64,000 bases of DNA from Haloplasmataceae bacterium (GTDB lineage: Bacteria; Bacillota_I; Bacilli_A; Haloplasmatales; Haloplasmataceae). Each line of letters opens with the position of its first letter. The stretch's first letter is position 1. The notes under the pieces are model-generated. The model made no database searches. It worked only from the letters and a program-made list of their open reading frames with translations, and was not told the DNA's origin. Below, one piece after another: positions 61,261-64,000 of the stretch. Location of the stretch: NCBI GenBank assembly GCA_029240795.1, contig JARDZP010000003.1, positions 32,653-96,652 of the forward strand, read 5' to 3'. The translations under genes and the position numbers were made by a program.

Positions 61261-61319
61261 ATTTGATGAATATTTATCTTAATGATACAATACAATAAAG
61301 ATAGAAAAAGGGTGATTGA

Positions 61320-61970
61320 ATGGATAAGTTATTTATTATTGATAAAACGGTAGAATTTGTGAAAAACAAAATGGAAGGTGAAGGGACAGGGCACGATTAT
61401 TGGCATATTGTAAGAGTTAACAATTTGGCAAAATATATTGGAATGAAAGAAAATTGTGATATGTTTATTGTTGAACTTGCAGCTTTACTACATGATATAG
61501 GTGATTGGAAGTTTCACGGTGATACTAATACTGGGATTATAGAGAATTGGCTTAATAGTTTAAATGTAGAAACAAGTGTTGTTGAGAAAGTAGTTTCGAT
61601 TATTAAAAATTTATCATATAAAGGTGGAACAGTCAGTTCATATCAAGAAACAATAGAGGGTAAAGTGGTTCAAGATGCCGACCGTCTAGATGCGATTGGT
61701 GCAATTGGGATTGCGAGAACATTTGCATATGGAGCAAGTATTGGTAGAGAAATTTATAATCCTAATATTTTACCGATTGAAGCAATAAATTTTGAACAAT
61801 ATAAAAATTATCAAGGTACAACTATTAATCATTTTTATGAAAAATTATTAATATTAAAAGATAAAATGAATACTGAGACAGGCAAAAGTATCGCATTGAA
61901 AAGACATGCTTATATGGAAATGTATCTTGAAGAATTTTATGTAGAATGGAACGGTGATGATATTTGTTAG
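61320..61970 (+). CDS. HD-domain phosphohydrolase (YedJ-like)
   Basis: This 216-residue HD-superfamily protein has the metal-binding His in GHDYWHIVRV, the HD pair in ALLHDIGDWK and the distal Asp in VQDADRLDAIGAIGIARTF. Such proteins hydrolyse phosphomonoesters or nucleotides; substrate unknown. AAGGGTG precedes the ATG. The next gene overlaps its end by 7 bases. Confidence 0.9.
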   Translation: MDKLFIIDKTVEFVKNKMEGEGTGHDYWHIVRVNNLAKYIGMKENCDMFIVELAALLHDIGDWKFHGDTNTGIIENWLNSLNVETSVVEKVVSIIKNLSYKGGTVSSYQETIEGKVVQDADRLDAIGAIGIARTFAYGASIGREIYNPNILPIEAINFEQYKNYQGTTINHFYEKLLILKDKMNTETGKSIALKRHAYMEMYLEEFYVEWNGDDIC

Positions 61971-62764
61971 AGGTACTATTATTTATTTTATTTATCGCTA
62001 CCTGTATGACTTTGATTTATGCTTTATTTGAGCCTTACTGGATTAAAATAAAATATTATCAAATTAATGGTGCACCTTCATCATTTAAAGGTAAGAAAAT
62101 TGTCTTTTTAAGTGATATCCATAATTCAAGTATATCACCAGTCCGTAAATTAGATCAAATCGTCGATTTAGTCAATGAATTAAATCCTGATATCATTATT
62201 TTTGGTGGCGATTATGTTTCTGGTAATCAAAATTATGTAAAACCATTATTTGATAAACTATCAATCTTAAAAGCAGAAATAGGTATTTATGGTGTGTTAG
62301 GAAATCATGATTTTGAAGCGGGTGCAGATTTTGTAAAATATCAAATGGAAAAAGCTAATATAAAGGTTTTAGAGAATGAAATAAGTGAGGTTAAAATAAA
62401 TAATCATGAACAAATAATCATCGCAGGTGTGAGTGATTATATCTATGGTAATCCTGATTTACTTAAGGTTAGTAATGAACTTTCACCTCATCAGTTTACT
62501 ATTCTCGTGTCACATAATCCAGATATTGTTGGTGATATAAAAACTAAAGATTTTAATTTAGTATTAAGTGGTCATACTCATGGTGGACAAATTACCATTT
62601 TTGGCTTATATGCACCTAACATTCCATCAAAATATGGCCAAAAGTACCGAACAGGCTATATTAAAACGTTAAATACACAATTAATTGTATCAAATGGAAT
62701 CGGTTGTATTGGATTATCTATGCGGTTTTTTGCGAGACCGCAAATTGTTGTTATAAAGTTATAG
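61964..62764 (+). CDS. membrane-anchored metallophosphoesterase, YkuE-like
   Basis: This 266-residue protein has one N-terminal transmembrane helix and a calcineurin-type phosphoesterase domain: LSDIHNS, GGDYV, GVLGNHDFEAG, SHNPDI and LSGHTHGGQI. YkuE-like enzymes are thought to act on membrane lipids or surface phosphoesters. The start is TTG, overlapping the HD gene, with GGTGATGA as ribosome site. Confidence 0.9.
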   Translation: MLEVLLFILFIATCMTLIYALFEPYWIKIKYYQINGAPSSFKGKKIVFLSDIHNSSISPVRKLDQIVDLVNELNPDIIIFGGDYVSGNQNYVKPLFDKLSILKAEIGIYGVLGNHDFEAGADFVKYQMEKANIKVLENEISEVKINNHEQIIIAGVSDYIYGNPDLLKVSNELSPHQFTILVSHNPDIVGDIKTKDFNLVLSGHTHGGQITIFGLYAPNIPSKYGQKYRTGYIKTLNTQLIVSNGIGCIGLSMRFFARPQIVVIKL

Positions 62765-62834
62765 AGATACTAGCACAATTTATCAACTTCTTTAATACTA
62801 TAATAAAGTGATTTAGGAGTGTGATGTTTTTTAA

Positions 62835-63449
62835 ATGTCTGAATTCTTTAAAATTGGTGATAATGGAGAAATTGTAAGAAAAGTTCAATTTATATTGAAA
62901 GATCTAGGATACAATCTTACAATTGACGGAAATTTTGAACCATCTACTGAGGTTGCTGTAAAAGAGTTTCAGCACAAACAAAAAATTAAAGTAGATGGAC
63001 TGGTTGGACCAAAAACAATGGAATTACTTTTACTTAGCGGCGGATATCATCCAGCAGAAGCATATGTGAATAGTTTTAATTTTTTTAGTGAAACAAATTA
63101 CTCAATATGGGTAAATTTAGACACTCATCGAGTAAATATTTTTAATGGGAATAATCAAAATTGGTTTTTAATTAATAGTTATATTGCTTCCATTCCCGCT
63201 AATCCTACTATCAAAGGCTTATTTAAAGTAGGAGAGAAAAGTAAAAAATTCAAAGAAAATAGGAATTCATATTTTAAATGGATCACCTATTTCTTTGAAA
63301 ATTTAAGTTTTAATTCGACTTTCAACAAGAAAAAAGCTGATGATCAATTAAATCAATTAAAATTTGAATGGTCAATTAGACTAAGTGAAGAAAACGCTAA
63401 ATACATCTATGATAATATTCCTAAAGGTTCAACTATACTATTCAATTAA
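62835..63449 (+). CDS. peptidoglycan-binding/L,D-transpeptidase-like pseudoenzyme
   Basis: The 204-residue protein has an N-terminal PG_binding_1 domain (residues 1-65, IGDNGEIVRKVQFILKDLGY, VDGLVGPKTM) and a C-terminal region that aligns with the YkuD L,D-transpeptidase fold: WVNLDTHRVNIFNG, IPANPTIKGLF, and LSEENAKYIYDNIPKGSTI. The catalytic SHGCIRL motif has become KFEWSIRL (Cys to Ser, His lost) and FHS has become FNS. It should not be catalytic. No signal peptide is visible. It may be a structural or binding protein, perhaps a relic of a walled ancestor. Confidence 0.75.
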   Translation: MSEFFKIGDNGEIVRKVQFILKDLGYNLTIDGNFEPSTEVAVKEFQHKQKIKVDGLVGPKTMELLLLSGGYHPAEAYVNSFNFFSETNYSIWVNLDTHRVNIFNGNNQNWFLINSYIASIPANPTIKGLFKVGEKSKKFKENRNSYFKWITYFFENLSFNSTFNKKKADDQLNQLKFEWSIRLSEENAKYIYDNIPKGSTILFN

Positions 63450-63477
63450 AAGGAGATGCATTGCATCTCCTTTTAAT
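63445..63477. terminator. bidirectional terminator
   Basis: Perfect 16-base arms 63445-63460 and 63462-63477 (ATTAAAAGGAGATGCA) flank one base; the stem overlaps the stop codon of the upstream gene and faces the convergent membrane-protein gene. Confidence 0.87.
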
Positions 63478-63479
63478 GG

Positions 63480-64000
63480 TTAATCTTCTAAATCATTACT
63501 AGCACTTGGTAAAACAAGTAAGTGAAAGAACAGCACGATAAATGCGAATACATTTACAATAATGTTGTAGAGGTTATATTCGTTTAAAACAAAGGCAATT
63601 ACATTGATAAAAGGTATATAATATAAATTTGCTACTAAACAATAAAATAACATCAGAATCCATAATTTATGTGAATTTTTACTTAATCCATTATAGCCAA
63701 ATTTGGCAGCATTATCACGAATTCCTGTAAAGAGTAAATAATTATATAAGATTATTAAAATTATTTTAACAAGATATATATTTGAATAGAGTATATAAAT
63801 ATAAGTTAAAAATGGTAAATTAATATCAAAAACCACTCGTATAAATGGAATTAATTCTATAAAAGAAAATAGGGATATAAAGAGGACGACAATTCTAGCG
63901 TAATTAAATTTTGGATGGTAATTTGATACATAGCTTAAACCTTGAAAAATTAAGATGTAACCTAAAATATCTGGTAATATATCTACATTTCTAAATGTAT
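63480..64000 (-). CDS. integral membrane protein, unknown function (5' end outside window)
   Basis: The frame is open from 64000 down to its stop at 63480, so the gene continues beyond the window (a GTG at 63836 is only internal). The visible part, over 170 residues, has at least five hydrophobic segments and no motif I recognise. The order NVDILPDILGYILIFQGLSY at the visible start suggests a helix-loop-helix membrane region. Function unknown. Confidence 0.65.
   Translation of the reverse strand, partial: TFRNVDILPDILGYILIFQGLSYVSNYHPKFNYARIVVLFISLFSFIELIPFIRVVFDINLPFLTYIYILYSNIYLVKIILIILYNYLLFTGIRDNAAKFGYNGLSKNSHKLWILMLFYCLVANLYYIPFINVIAFVLNEYNLYNIIVNVFAFIVLFFHLLVLPSASNDLED

Noticed and set aside
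63480..63836. Complete 118-codon gene starting at GTG 63836
   Set aside because: The same frame stays open to the window end with further hydrophobic, protein-like sequence, so the gene is longer and its start lies outside.
1..64000. tRNA, rRNA, insertion sequences, prophage, origin of replication
   Set aside because: No cloverleaf-like T-loop sequences outside genes, no transposase or integrase, no phage structural genes and no DnaA-box cluster were seen on reading the window.

Overview
The window is about 64 kb of very AT-rich bacterial DNA with tightly packed genes. Many proteins carry Gram-positive type lipoprotein signals (a lipobox ending in Cys near residue 20). TGA is used as an ordinary stop codon. 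No rRNA, tRNA, CRISPR array, insertion sequence or prophage was recognised. Low GC, standard code, abundant surface lipoproteins and a secreted-nuclease locus point to a Bacillota/Mollicutes-like organism such as an Acholeplasma or Izemoplasma relative. That assignment is inference: no marker gene settles it.

Region A (1-17536) is a polyuronate utilisation locus. It has a CUT1 oligosaccharide ABC transporter (two permeases, lipoprotein binding protein, MsmX-type ATPase), four small membrane proteins of unknown role, two heparinase II/III-fold lyases, KdgF and an IclR regulator. A second operon, with its own promoter and operator-like repeats, encodes KDPG aldolase, two tandem KDG kinases, KduI, KduD and a membrane protein. 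It ends in remnants of a pectinesterase and of altronate dehydratase, relics of a larger pectin/galacturonate locus.

Region B (17580-32931) is mixed: DegV, an acetyltransferase, a reductase plus serine-palmitoyltransferase-like enzyme (possible sphingoid base synthesis), a winged-helix protein, a Gfo/Idh dehydrogenase, a DUF438 hemerythrin/PAS protein beside an FNR-like box, two c-di-GMP enzymes, SurE, two small flavin-motif lipoproteins flanking a YitT protein, a nitroreductase, a CBS protein and a tiny independent transcription unit.

Region C (33110-45873) joins a complete CUT1 ABC transporter to two secreted staphylococcal-nuclease lipoproteins, a 1228-residue Ig/OB-fold/LTD lipoprotein and an NrnA-type DHH phosphoesterase. 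I read it as a surface system for breaking down extracellular nucleic acid and importing a product. It is the best candidate in the window for an under-described system.

Region D (45900-61213) starts with a truncated AIPR gene and a TetR regulator divergent from a long operon. The operon encodes thiolase, acetate kinase, SDR, PhaZ-like hydrolase, an unusual KAS III homologue, a complete Liv-type ABC transporter, two paralogous CoA-transferases and another hydrolase. It fits uptake and fermentation of a short hydroxy- or keto-acid such as 3-hydroxybutyrate. A perfect TTGACA-17-TATAAT promoter, a TetR-like operator and a cre-like site precede it.

Region E (61226-64000) has an HD hydrolase, a membrane metallophosphoesterase, an L,D-transpeptidase-like protein that lacks its catalytic residues, and a partial membrane protein.
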